A stretch of DNA of 64,000 bases, from contig NZ_FNWW01000004.1 of the NCBI RefSeq assembly GCF_900108515.1, forward strand, positions 62,001-126,000, read 5' to 3'. The position numbers were made by a program, and so were the translations under genes. This document shows positions 7,857-15,683 of this stretch, piece after piece (positions within the stretch are counted from its first letter, which is position 1; every line of letters starts with the position of its first letter). The stretch comes from Halobacillus karajensis (GTDB lineage: Bacteria; Bacillota; Bacilli; Bacillales; Halobacillaceae). Below the pieces are notes generated by a model that saw nothing but the letters and a program-made list of their open reading frames with translations, was not told the DNA's origin and made no database searches.

Positions 7857-8363
7857 GTGATGATTGAGTTACTGTACGAATACAAGCAAACGCTTCGTCA
7901 CACCAAGAAGTTGCGTGATCGGTTGAAAGAATCCATAAAGACACCTAAAGACGAAGAAGATCTTGACCAATACAATCACATGATCAGCGATCTTCAATAC
8001 ATCATTGAATGGATAGAACACGGCCGACAACCTTATGCCAAACGTGGAATTGACCGAAGAGAAGCATACAGGAGACTTGTTTACATGGAAGAAGAAGCCA
8101 TGACTGTATTAGGCAGGCCTCTATTTGCTGAAGAAGAGCATGAGGAGTTGAATGATTTCGATCGGGAGCGGCTGGAAGATTGTTTGTCTGTACTTACAAA
8201 AAAAGAGAAAGATATTTATCTTATGAATAAAGTGGAACAATTATCTTATGAAAGAATAGCTGATATTCTAGGAATTAAGAAAGGGACTGTTCAAAGTTAT
8301 ATTAATCGCGGGGAAAATAAGATCAAGGAACAAATCGAATCTAGTCTTTTTTGTGTAGTATAG
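7857..8363 (+). CDS. Sigma-70 region-4-like late transcription regulator (ArpU/Xpf type)
   Basis: The 168-aa protein has a helical N-terminal half and a C-terminal sigma region 4 (residues ~110-160): TKKEKDIYLMNKV, SYERIADILGIKKGTVQSYI and NRGENKIKEQI. Phage proteins of this type, placed just before packaging genes, switch on late transcription. GTG 7857 and ATG 7860 are both possible behind AGAGGGGG. The last ~30 codons are duplicated in degraded form at 9337-9424, beyond the first cargo gene. Confidence 0.75.
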   Translation: MMIELLYEYKQTLRHTKKLRDRLKESIKTPKDEEDLDQYNHMISDLQYIIEWIEHGRQPYAKRGIDRREAYRRLVYMEEEAMTVLGRPLFAEEEHEELNDFDRERLEDCLSVLTKKEKDIYLMNKVEQLSYERIADILGIKKGTVQSYINRGENKIKEQIESSLFCVV

Positions 8364-8372
8364 GAGGGAATA

Positions 8373-8413
8373 CCCCCTTCTTTGTCGAATTGGTTATTAA
8401 TTACAGAAGGGGG
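8373..8413 (+). promoter_or_regulatory. Hairpin covering the ribosome site of the first cargo gene
   Basis: CCCCCTTCT (8373-8381) pairs perfectly with AGAAGGGGG (8405-8413) across a 23-nt loop. The right arm is the ribosome-binding sequence for ATG 8421, and AGTTTTT follows it. Folding would hide the ribosome site and could also act as a weak terminator for transcripts from the late-regulator gene. Confidence 0.5.
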
Positions 8414-8420
8414 AGTTTTT

Positions 8421-9233
8421 ATGTTTTTACCTACAATTTATTGGTGTGATGGGAAGAAAACTGAAGAGTATTTGGAAATGTTAATTGAGGACTTTATGAA
8501 GGAGTACAGTTTTGCAACTGTTAATGGTAAAGATTCTGCTACTGAGTTGAGCGGGAATATTGGGAAAATTGCTGCTAAATACCGTAGTACTAATCAAGGA
8601 GAAACTCAAAGAGAAGGAAGTGTAAGCAGGTCTACCGCTGCACTATTTACAGATTTACATCAAATGTTAGAAGGGAAACAGTTAATTCAAAGTCTATATG
8701 GTTTTGACGAAGATATATGGAAACAGTTAACTACAGGGGAGTTTGTAGAGGTCGAAGGAGAATTCAAACAATCTCCTGCAGAATTGGTGTTATCATCTAC
8801 ATTGGATTTTTTTGAGCAATTTAAATCTCAACTTGAAGTAACATCTTCACCTAAAGAATTAGGAGAGTATGAATTAATGAGTTCTATAATGAACTTGCAA
8901 AAAGTTACAAGTATTATCCAGCCTTATGTAGAAGGTGACTATAAGTTTTTCACATCCCTGGATAGCGATAACTTTCATGAAGATCGCTATGAATTAGAGG
9001 GGGAGTTTACTATCCTGGGTAAGATCAAAAAGATCTACAAACCATTGCAAGAAGTGGATTTAATTAAGATGCTACCTGGTAAGATGCGATTTAAGAAAAG
9101 TCAACTCATGTCGCTCCTTAAGGACTTGCCAAATGATGAATTAGATTTTGACGTCAGTGAGATAAATGAAGATTCGTTCACTTTAAAAGGTCCTGCAATT
9201 GAATTGACTCCAATTGCTATTTATCAAAAATAA
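8421..9233 (+). CDS. Cargo gene 1: unrecognised 270-aa protein (weakly DUF6414-like)
   Basis: The preferred start is ATG 8421 (GGGGGAG upstream). The protein has no signal peptide or membrane segment. The N-terminus (PTIYWCDGKKTEEYL), the middle (EFVEVEGEFKQSP) and the end (FTLKGPAIELTPIAIYQ) recall DUF6414 proteins, a family of unknown function scattered in bacteria and mobile elements; this is a recollection, not a search. The gene is absent from the standard head-operon order, is AT-rich, and lies between the late-regulator gene and a degraded copy of that gene's 3' end. That makes it an insertion, probably expressed independently in the lysogen. Confidence 0.5.
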   Translation: MFLPTIYWCDGKKTEEYLEMLIEDFMKEYSFATVNGKDSATELSGNIGKIAAKYRSTNQGETQREGSVSRSTAALFTDLHQMLEGKQLIQSLYGFDEDIWKQLTTGEFVEVEGEFKQSPAELVLSSTLDFFEQFKSQLEVTSSPKELGEYELMSSIMNLQKVTSIIQPYVEGDYKFFTSLDSDNFHEDRYELEGEFTILGKIKKIYKPLQEVDLIKMLPGKMRFKKSQLMSLLKDLPNDELDFDVSEINEDSFTLKGPAIELTPIAIYQK

Positions 9234-9249
9234 ATTTCGGGGATTTATC

Positions 9250-9317
9250 ATACCTTTTGCCAACAAGATAAATATGGATACTTTAGGGCATCTGCATATT
9301 GTAGGTGTCCTTCTTTA
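9250..9317 (+). repeat. Boundary repeat, copy 1 (includes terminator-like hairpin)
   Basis: This ~68-bp stretch is similar to 11776-11843 (shared TACCTTT-GCCA, then GATACTTTA, then CATCTGCA...AGGTGTC-TTCTTT). Within it GGGCATCTGC (9287-9295 region) can pair with GTAGGTGTCC (9301-9310), a hairpin followed by TTCTTT. Each copy closes one cargo cassette. Confidence 0.6.
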
Positions 9318-9336
9318 CGACTTAATCCGGTTCGTA

Positions 9337-9424
9337 AGAGTGAAGAAAGGGACCTTGCATAGTAACAACAAACGTAGGGATAACAAAGTAAATAAACAAG
9401 TCGAATCTAGTCTTTTTTGCTTGT
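9337..9424 (+). pseudogene. Degraded duplicate of the late-regulator C-terminus
   Basis: The frame here reads RVKKGTLHSNNKRRDNKVN then KQVESSLFCL, an evident relative of GIKKGTVQSYINRGENKIK then EQIESSLFCVV at the end of the regulator gene. Nineteen bases (TCGAATCTAGTCTTTTTTG) are identical in both. There is no HTH first half, so it is a fragment left by duplication or recombination. A hairpin AGTCTTTT/AAAAGACT with a T-run (9409-9438) follows. Confidence 0.65.
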
Positions 9425-9438
9425 AATAAAAGACTTTT
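9409..9438 (+). terminator. AT-rich hairpin terminator
   Basis: AGTCTTTT (9409-9416) pairs with AAAAGACT (9428-9435) over an 11-nt loop and runs into TTTT. It is weak because of low GC. It would separate cargo gene 1 from the three-gene cassette. Confidence 0.4.
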
Positions 9439-9540
9439 TGTTATCTTTGTAAATATTTTGCTTTTGCAAGAAGGGAAACGAACACAAAATATAGAAGGAA
9501 AGGAGGTGGGTAAAAATTACTAATTATTGGAGTGTTTTTT

Positions 9541-10728
9541 ATGACAAACGAAGTAGCAAATGAATTTACTCTAAGGCCAGATTTTAAGTCTGATATAATT
9601 AATAGTAGATTGAGTAATTTCTTAAACAAGTATGGGGTTGAATACAACTATATTCAATCTGATATGTTTAGAGCTTTGGAAGATGGTGTGAATAATGGGT
9701 ATATTCCAGAAGAGGAAGCTAACCATTTTCTCTATAGAGAGACCAAATATGGGGAAAATAGAACAATTTTTTATTACGAAATTTTTAATGATGATCTTGA
9801 TGAGTTTAGAGAATATGAAGCGAATGATATGGAAGAAAGGCTAAAGAAGAAAGGATGGAAGGTTCCAGAAAAAAATCTTCTGGAATACTACCATCCTGAA
9901 GAATTAATGGTGACAGAATGCAAGGTTGAAAAAGGTCGGAAAATAGAACTAACCTTCACAGAAACAGTCTCTACTCTCCATAAAAGCAAGCAACAAACTA
10001 CAGTTAAAAGAGAGAATAATTACTACTTTGTAACGATTGACTTGGAACACAACGAATATTCCTTGAGAATGAGACCAAGGTACACAATAGTACAGCCACC
10101 TGATGAAAATCCAATTCCATACACTGTGTTTTTCCATTATATAACAAGAGCAGTGCAAGATATCTTCGGCATAGAATTTATTACAACAGTCGATTTTAAA
10201 GAGACTTTATACCGTATAGCAAGAGACATGACTGAAAGAGCAGAGAAAAAGTGGCGAGAAAAAGTTAATAAACATAAGACAGAAATTGAAGAATTTGCTC
10301 AGAGTATGGAAAGTAAGTTGGATGAAATAGATAAAAATGAGTTTGATTTGGAGTTTAGATTAAAGAGGCTATTAGAAAGAGCACTAATCCAAAGTAACTT
10401 TGATGAAATGACAAAGGATGAACCTGGAAAAAAAGGCTATGTTTCTATGTTTCATTTTTCAGACGGTTCAGGCGGTAAGATAAAGGCAAGCTCAAAAGAG
10501 AAAGAAACAGCCATAGAGTTATCAGAGATTTATTACGACACTCGAGATACCATTGACAAATCTAAAGAGTACGATATACTTTGGGTTTATTGGTTCGTTG
10601 GTGATGAAGAGATAAAAACAAGGCTAGAAGTAACATCAGAATATTATCAAATTCATTTCTATAAATATATTACTAAAGAAGGGTTTGAAAATGTACTTTC
10701 CAAAATTAGAGGATATAAAAATTCATGA
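9541..10728 (+). CDS. Cargo cassette gene A: unrecognised 395-aa protein
   Basis: The preferred start is ATG 9541 with GGAG upstream; a GTG three codons earlier is less likely. The sequence is soluble, acidic and Tyr/Glu/Lys-rich, with a helical segment at ~230-285 (TERAEKKWREKVNKHKTEIE). There are no Walker, nuclease or protease motifs that I can recognise. The C-terminal ~100 residues (ILWVYWFVGDEEIKTRLEVT) look like a beta-rich domain. It is the first and largest gene of a co-translated trio (38-nt overlap with gene B). It could be a sensor or core component; no function can be assigned. Confidence 0.5.
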   Translation: MTNEVANEFTLRPDFKSDIINSRLSNFLNKYGVEYNYIQSDMFRALEDGVNNGYIPEEEANHFLYRETKYGENRTIFYYEIFNDDLDEFREYEANDMEERLKKKGWKVPEKNLLEYYHPEELMVTECKVEKGRKIELTFTETVSTLHKSKQQTTVKRENNYYFVTIDLEHNEYSLRMRPRYTIVQPPDENPIPYTVFFHYITRAVQDIFGIEFITTVDFKETLYRIARDMTERAEKKWREKVNKHKTEIEEFAQSMESKLDEIDKNEFDLEFRLKRLLERALIQSNFDEMTKDEPGKKGYVSMFHFSDGSGGKIKASSKEKETAIELSEIYYDTRDTIDKSKEYDILWVYWFVGDEEIKTRLEVTSEYYQIHFYKYITKEGFENVLSKIRGYKNS

Positions 10729-11221
10729 TGAATTAAATGAGTACACCGTAAAAAGGTTAGACGAATGGCTAGGATCAAAACCGACGAGATATTTAGAATA
10801 TATCAACCCTCTTGAATTTATAACAGAAATCAATATTAGCAGAGAGTTGGGACTAACATTATTTTCTGTTGCAGCTGATGAAAATAATTTCGAGGGTGAT
10901 CCTTTCTTTCAGATAAAGTATATAGTGAACTGTCCACACTGCAAAGAACATTTTAAGACTTATTATAGTAACGAAGACATACCTACTTCTTTTGTAGAGT
11001 GTGAAGAAGAAGGATGTTCTTCGTTCATTCCAGCTGAGCATCCTGAGAGAGTTTATATTTTTTTTAAGACAAAAGAAAGACCAATAGTGAAAAAGAGTAA
11101 AGAAAAAAAAGTGTACAAGAAAGCACCTACAGGTTATTTAACGCGCGCTGATGAAGATGCCAGAGAACATTTTGAGTTCAGAAGAAGGTACTGGAAATAT
11201 GAAGAAGAGAAAGATAAATGA
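10691..11221 (+). CDS. Cargo cassette gene B: zinc-ribbon protein, 176 aa
   Basis: ATG 10691 lies inside gene A. Residues ~77-110 contain CPHCKEHF and a later C-E-x4-CSSFIP pair, a zinc ribbon in which the second pair is spaced wider than usual. The rest is mixed alpha/beta, with a strongly basic linker (IVKKSKEKKVYKK) before an acidic helical C-terminus. It overlaps gene C by 4 nt (ATGA). It is probably a protein- or nucleic-acid-binding adaptor in the trio; not recognised. Confidence 0.5.
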   Translation: MYFPKLEDIKIHDELNEYTVKRLDEWLGSKPTRYLEYINPLEFITEINISRELGLTLFSVAADENNFEGDPFFQIKYIVNCPHCKEHFKTYYSNEDIPTSFVECEEEGCSSFIPAEHPERVYIFFKTKERPIVKKSKEKKVYKKAPTGYLTRADEDAREHFEFRRRYWKYEEEKDK

Positions 11222-11766
11222 ATGAAACTTACAATATAGAGATATTCTTCACTATAATCAAATTGATTTTTGCAGTATTTAATATTCAACTTACCTCCGA
11301 GATTTTCAAAATAATTATTAACGTTGTAACTGGTATTGGAAGCGCTGTGATTGGTGGTGTAGTTGCGGTGTACGTAGCAAGAATGCAAATTGACTCGAAC
11401 AGATTGATTCATAAGAAAAAAGAAGAGAAGATAGAAAGAAATATATGTATAATTGTTATAAGTGATTTAGAGGACATGATTGGTAAATTTAATCCTTTAA
11501 TTGAAGAGTTCAAAGATGACGAAATACCTGTTGGGCTTATACAACCTATCATTATTTTGGATTCCTTAGAGAAGTTTAAGAGTGAATATTTCTACCTTTT
11601 AGGTGAAGATAATAGTATCAAAACCATAAGTTCAGTCATTAATAGATTAAAGTATATTCATGAGGGTTTAGATGAGATAATCGAGAAGGATAGCATTGAC
11701 AATCTTAAGGAGTCGTGCCAAAAAACTATCTATATAATTTCTGAAATTCTTAATAAAACTAACTGA
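11218..11766 (+). CDS. Cargo cassette gene C: membrane protein, 182 aa
   Basis: The first ~55 residues hold two adjacent hydrophobic segments (FFTIIKLIFAVFNI and the glycine-rich VVTGIGSAVIGGVVAVYVA), followed by a cytosolic helical region of ~125 residues with many charged residues. The glycine zipper and small size are compatible with a membrane effector or anchor. Translation is coupled to gene B. The membrane partner of a soluble gene A and ribbon protein B is the layout of several abortive-infection and superinfection-exclusion systems (inference only). Confidence 0.5.
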   Translation: MNETYNIEIFFTIIKLIFAVFNIQLTSEIFKIIINVVTGIGSAVIGGVVAVYVARMQIDSNRLIHKKKEEKIERNICIIVISDLEDMIGKFNPLIEEFKDDEIPVGLIQPIIILDSLEKFKSEYFYLLGEDNSIKTISSVINRLKYIHEGLDEIIEKDSIDNLKESCQKTIYIISEILNKTN

Positions 11767-11775
11767 AAATACGCC

Positions 11776-11844
11776 TTACCTTTGCCACCTATAAGTAGAG
11801 AGAGATACTTTATAGACATCTGCATTAGCAGGTGTCTTTCTTTT
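11776..11844 (+). terminator. Boundary repeat copy 2 with terminator hairpin
   Basis: GACATCTGC (11815-11823), loop ATTA and GCAGGTGTC (11828-11836) form a 9-bp stem with one G-U pair, followed by TTTCTTTT. The whole 11776-11844 stretch is the second copy of the repeat at 9250-9317, and ends the three-gene cassette. Confidence 0.65.
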
Positions 11845-11889
11845 AATATAGTGGTTCCAATTGTTGAAGGCAAACATATAGAGAATATG

Positions 11890-11922
11890 AAGTGAGGGCA
11901 TCCTTTGTCCTTGCTTTTTTTA
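11890..11922 (+). terminator. Hairpin terminator before the packaging operon
   Basis: AAGTGAGGG (11890-11898) pairs, with wobbles, with TCCTTGCTT (11908-11916) and runs into a T-tract. It separates the cargo zone from the late genes, whose promoter should therefore lie in 11844-11940; I see no clear -35/-10 there. Confidence 0.4.
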
Positions 11923-11941
11923 TATATAGAGGAGTGAGATA

Positions 11942-12103
11942 GTGACTAAAGGTAATTGGAGTATAGATATAAAAGCTGGTCATTTGTCCAAGAAACTAAG
12001 GGCAGTCTCGACACGAATTATGCAAATAGCTGATGACTTGGATTATATAGAACAGAACTATTATGAAAAGGAAGGACAGGAGCTTGATTACGTTGAAACG
12101 TAA
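11942..12103 (+). CDS. Small late-operon protein, 53 aa
   Basis: GTG 11942 follows GAGGAGTGAGATA. The product (MTKGNWSIDIKAGHLSKKLR... ending ELDYVET) is mostly helical and unrecognised. It overlaps the following HNH gene's upstream part and shares its transcript. Confidence 0.45.
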   Translation: MTKGNWSIDIKAGHLSKKLRAVSTRIMQIADDLDYIEQNYYEKEGQELDYVET

Positions 12104-12482
12104 GATGGCCATCTACTCAAGAAGTGAAGCCATGAAGAAGGTACAAAAAGGGAAGAGTAACATGCCAGAGTACAAGGCCAAAGACCAGAAGCGTGCCTTC
12201 TATAAGTCGGATGCTTGGCAAGTGTTAAGGCAAGAAGCTTTAGTTCGTGACAATTATGAATGTCAGGAATGTAAACGACAAGGAAAAGTATTTACTGATC
12301 AACATGATCCTGAAAAACATAAACGTCTAGACGTAGACCACAAACAGGAAATCTATACACACCCAGAGCTAGCTTTAGAACTTGATAATTTAGAAACTCT
12401 TTGCATTCGTTGTCACAATCGAAAGCATAATCGATTCAAATTTAAAAAGAAAAAAAATAAATGGAACGATGAACGATGGTGA
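12093..12482 (+). CDS. HNH endonuclease of the packaging module
   Basis: The core (residues ~45-125) is a classic phage HNH: FYKSDAWQVLRQEALVRDNYECQECK, then LDVDHKQEI, LDNLETLCIRCHNRKH. This has paired CxxC zinc ligands and the catalytic His in VDHK. HNH proteins directly upstream of P27-type small terminases are needed with the terminase for cos cleavage in HK97-like phages. TTG 12093 behind AGGAG is chosen; ATG 12063 (no ribosome site) or ATG 12105 are alternatives. Confidence 0.85.
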   Translation: MKRKMAIYSRSEAMKKVQKGKSNMPEYKAKDQKRAFYKSDAWQVLRQEALVRDNYECQECKRQGKVFTDQHDPEKHKRLDVDHKQEIYTHPELALELDNLETLCIRCHNRKHNRFKFKKKKNKWNDERW

Positions 12483-12587
12483 TCCCCCGCCTAATATTTT
12501 CGACAAAAATTTTTAACCCGGGGAACGGGGAGGGGGGTCGATTTCCGAGATTTATCCTAAAAATTTACGTGAGAGGGGGGTGGGGGG
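12483..12587 (+). other. Candidate cos/packaging site region
   Basis: This 105-bp gap between the HNH and small-terminase genes has an unusual composition: G-rich runs (CGGGGAACGGGGAGGGGGG and GAGAGGGGGGTGGGGGG) around an A/T block. In cos-type phages with this gene order the cohesive-end site lies here or close by. The last G-run also serves as the ribosome site for the terminase. Position is the main evidence. Confidence 0.4.
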
Positions 12588-12905
12588 ATGGCGGTAGTTA
12601 AAATTACTGAACTTGAAAAACTGTTAAGAAATAGGATTGATACTGAAGATCTTGTCCAGGTTGAAAAAGTTGAAAGGTATATTCACTTAGTTAAAACCTT
12701 TCGGCGTATGAATACTGCGATTAGAAAAGAAGGTGAATCAGTATCTATTAAGAATGGAGCTCAAGAATACACCAAAGCTCACCCCCTTATTGCTGAGAGG
12801 AATAAAGTAAATACTCAGTTGCTAAGCATTGAACGTTCCTTTGGTTTTGAGGGGGGTAATCCGACCAAAAGTGATGGACCTGGTGATCCAAGTGATCTTA
12901 TATGA
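12588..12905 (+). CDS. Terminase small subunit, P27 family
   Basis: The 105-aa protein has the P27 pattern: a helix pair around ERYIHLVKTFRRMN, the ENGAQEYTKAHPLI-type motif (here KNGAQEYTKAHPLI, residues ~58-71) and LLSIERSFGF. It recognises the packaging site and regulates the large subunit. It overlaps the large terminase by 4 nt. Confidence 0.85.
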   Translation: MAVVKITELEKLLRNRIDTEDLVQVEKVERYIHLVKTFRRMNTAIRKEGESVSIKNGAQEYTKAHPLIAERNKVNTQLLSIERSFGFEGGNPTKSDGPGDPSDLI

Positions 12906-14536
12906 TTTCTAATAAGCATGTTGAAAACTATATAAATCTCTATGACACAGGAAAGATAAAACTTAATAAAGAACGAATTTTATTATTAGAGTATTTGAAG
13001 GAATATGTCTTATCCAGAGATGATGTTTATTTCGATGAAGAATTAATTAATAACTTTATTAAGTTCACCGAAAAGTGGTATTTCCCTTTGGAGCCTTTCC
13101 AGAAATTCATAGCAGCCTTTGTTTTTTTGTTTTATAAGGAAACAGGAAGAAACTTTTTTCGGAAGTTTTTAATAATGATGGGTCGTGGAGGCGGTAAAAA
13201 CGGATTAATTTCCGCGTTGTCCCATTACCTTACAAGCGAATTACATGGTATTCCAAAGTATAATGTTTCAATAGTTGCCAACAGTGAAGATCAAGCGAAG
13301 ACTTCTTTTGAGGAAGTATATGATGCTATTGAATCCAAGGAACCATTAGAAAAAGCTTTTTACCGCACAAAAGTTCAAATCAAAAACAACGCCACTAAAA
13401 GCATCATGAAATTTCGGACCTCTAATGCCAGTACAAAAGATGGTCTGCGTGATGGTTGTGTTATATATGATGAAATCCACCAGTACCAGACTAATGAGGT
13501 AGTTCGTGTATTCTCAAGTGGTCTTGGTAAAGTTCGAAACCCTAGAGAATTTTTCATCGGTACTGATGGATATGTTCGTGAAGGATATTTAGACACAATG
13601 AAAGAACGGGCTATGAACATCCTAGAAGGTAAAGATTTGGATGATTCCATGTTCCCTTTCATTTGCAAACTGGACAACCCTGAAGAAGTGAAAGATAAAA
13701 CTTTTTGGGAAAAAGCGAACCCTATGTTTTCAGAACCACGCAGTGAATATGCTGAGGAGCTTTTTTATATTGTCCAAGAAGAATACAAGGAACTTGCTAA
13801 TGATCCATCCAATCGCGAAGAATTCATGACGAAGCGGATGAACTTGCCAGAGGTAGACTTAACAAAAACGGTTGCCCCATGGGAAGACATTCTCGCAACG
13901 AACCGACCTTTCCCTGAACTTGAACACAGGACCTGTATTGGGGGACTAGATTTTGCAAGTATTAAAGACTTTGCAGCTGTCGGACTCCTTTTTAAAGTAG
14001 ATGATGATTATGTATGGAAAACTCATTCCTTTGTTCGAAAAGGTTTCCTAGACAAAGTTAATTTACAAGCGCCGATAAAGAAATGGGAAGAGGCTAATTT
14101 GCTCACCATCGTTGATGAACCTGTCATTGACATATCCAATATTGTTAATTGGTTTGTGGAAATGAGAGAAATTTATGGACTGACTAAGATCATTGCGGAT
14201 ACATTCAGACTAGATCTTGTTAAAACTGCATTGGAAGCTGAGGGATTTGAATTAGAATACATTCGCAACCCTAAAGCCATTCATTCTCTGTTGGCTCCTA
14301 AAGTAGAGACGATGTTTGCTAAGCGGAATATTATATATGATGACAATCCATTGATGCGTTGGTATACAAATAATGTTTATGTGAAGATCAAAAAAGATGG
14401 CAACAAGGAATATTTGAAAAAAGATGAATTCAGGCGAAAAACTGATGGCTTCCAAGCTTTCATTCATGCTCTGTGGAAGGCGGATGATGAATTAGAAGAA
14501 GAAGCGGACTTCATGATAGCAGACATTAGCTTTTAG
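12902..14536 (+). CDS. Terminase large subunit
   Basis: The 544-aa packaging motor has an N-terminal ATPase with a P-loop variant GRGGGKNG (residues ~93-100), Walker B VIYDEIHQ (~185), and a C-terminal RNase H-like nuclease starting at GGLDFAS (~345) with later acidic residues (IIADTFRLD). It is full length for the HK97-type Terminase_1 family. It cuts concatemers at the cos site with the HNH partner and pumps DNA into the prohead. Confidence 0.95.
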   Translation: MISNKHVENYINLYDTGKIKLNKERILLLEYLKEYVLSRDDVYFDEELINNFIKFTEKWYFPLEPFQKFIAAFVFLFYKETGRNFFRKFLIMMGRGGGKNGLISALSHYLTSELHGIPKYNVSIVANSEDQAKTSFEEVYDAIESKEPLEKAFYRTKVQIKNNATKSIMKFRTSNASTKDGLRDGCVIYDEIHQYQTNEVVRVFSSGLGKVRNPREFFIGTDGYVREGYLDTMKERAMNILEGKDLDDSMFPFICKLDNPEEVKDKTFWEKANPMFSEPRSEYAEELFYIVQEEYKELANDPSNREEFMTKRMNLPEVDLTKTVAPWEDILATNRPFPELEHRTCIGGLDFASIKDFAAVGLLFKVDDDYVWKTHSFVRKGFLDKVNLQAPIKKWEEANLLTIVDEPVIDISNIVNWFVEMREIYGLTKIIADTFRLDLVKTALEAEGFELEYIRNPKAIHSLLAPKVETMFAKRNIIYDDNPLMRWYTNNVYVKIKKDGNKEYLKKDEFRRKTDGFQAFIHALWKADDELEEEADFMIADISF

Positions 14537-14546
14537 GGAGGTGAGA

Positions 14547-15683
14547 ATGATTGGGTTACTAGACATATTTAAAAAGCACTCTGAACTAGACTTCATGTTG
14601 GATATGGAGCTTCTTGAGGAGAACATGAATAAAGTTCACTTGAAGAGATTGGCTATTCAAACGTGCATTAACATGATCGCTCGCACAATCAGTCAATCCG
14701 AGTTCAGGGTGAAAAAAGGCAAAGAAGTTATAAAAGATGAAATGTATTATCGGTTAAATGTGCGTCCGAATAAAAACATGACGGCAAGCACGTTTTGGCA
14801 AACAGTCATTTATAAATTGGTTTATGACAACGAATGCTTGATCATACAGTCAGATACAGATGATCTTTTAATAGCTGATGACTTTACTCGTAACGAATAT
14901 CCATTGGTCGGTGACACTTTTACAGGGGTAATGATTAAAGATTTTGAATATAACCGAACTTTCAGGATGGATGATGTTTTTTACTTTCAATACAGTAATG
15001 AAAAAATTTCTACCTTGATTGATGGCGTGTTTAAAGATTACGGAGAGCTTTTTGGACGTCTGGTTGAATTTCAAAAAAGAAAGAACCAAATCCGTGCCAC
15101 TGTAGATCTTGAAAGCATCAATACCAAAGATGCGGACACAATGGACAAATTACAAAAATTCATCGATAAAATGTATAAAGCCATTTCGGAAAAGTCTGTG
15201 GCTATTGTTCCTCAACAAAAGGGTTTTACCTATAATGAAAAGTCGAATACCGTTGAGACTCAAAACGTCGATGACATTAATAAAACCGCCAAAGGTTTTT
15301 TGGATCATGTGGCTAAATCTCTTGGCATTCCTATTGCTCTGCTTCATGGGGAAATGGCAGATGTAGAGAAACAGACAAGGAATTATATGACCTTCTGTAT
15401 TGATCCTTTGTTGAAGATGATCGGGGATGAATTAAATGACAAGGCCATTACTAAAAAAGACTTTATGAATGGAACAAGAATGGACATACGACGCATTTCT
15501 TATAGTAATTTATTTGACTTAGCTTCCAGTATCGATAAGCTAGTATCTTCAGGCGCTTTTACTGGAAATGAGATTCGTAGAGAAGCGGGTCATGAAGATA
15601 GTGAGGATCCAAAACTTGATAAGCATATTGTAACGAAGAACTATCAAGAAATGGGATCACTTGAAGGGGGTGAGAAAGAATGA
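14547..15683 (+). CDS. Portal protein, HK97 family
   Basis: The start ATG 14547 follows GGGAGGTGAG; the GTG at 14541 is part of that site. The 378-aa product (MIGLLDIFKKHSELDF...) has the HK97 portal signature: AIQTCINMIARTISQSEFR, YRLNVRPNKNMTASTFW and a central FLDHVAKSLGIPIALLHGEM. It forms the 12-mer ring for DNA passage and connector assembly. It overlaps the protease gene by 4 nt. Confidence 0.93.
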   Translation: MIGLLDIFKKHSELDFMLDMELLEENMNKVHLKRLAIQTCINMIARTISQSEFRVKKGKEVIKDEMYYRLNVRPNKNMTASTFWQTVIYKLVYDNECLIIQSDTDDLLIADDFTRNEYPLVGDTFTGVMIKDFEYNRTFRMDDVFYFQYSNEKISTLIDGVFKDYGELFGRLVEFQKRKNQIRATVDLESINTKDADTMDKLQKFIDKMYKAISEKSVAIVPQQKGFTYNEKSNTVETQNVDDINKTAKGFLDHVAKSLGIPIALLHGEMADVEKQTRNYMTFCIDPLLKMIGDELNDKAITKKDFMNGTRMDIRRISYSNLFDLASSIDKLVSSGAFTGNEIRREAGHEDSEDPKLDKHIVTKNYQEMGSLEGGEKE

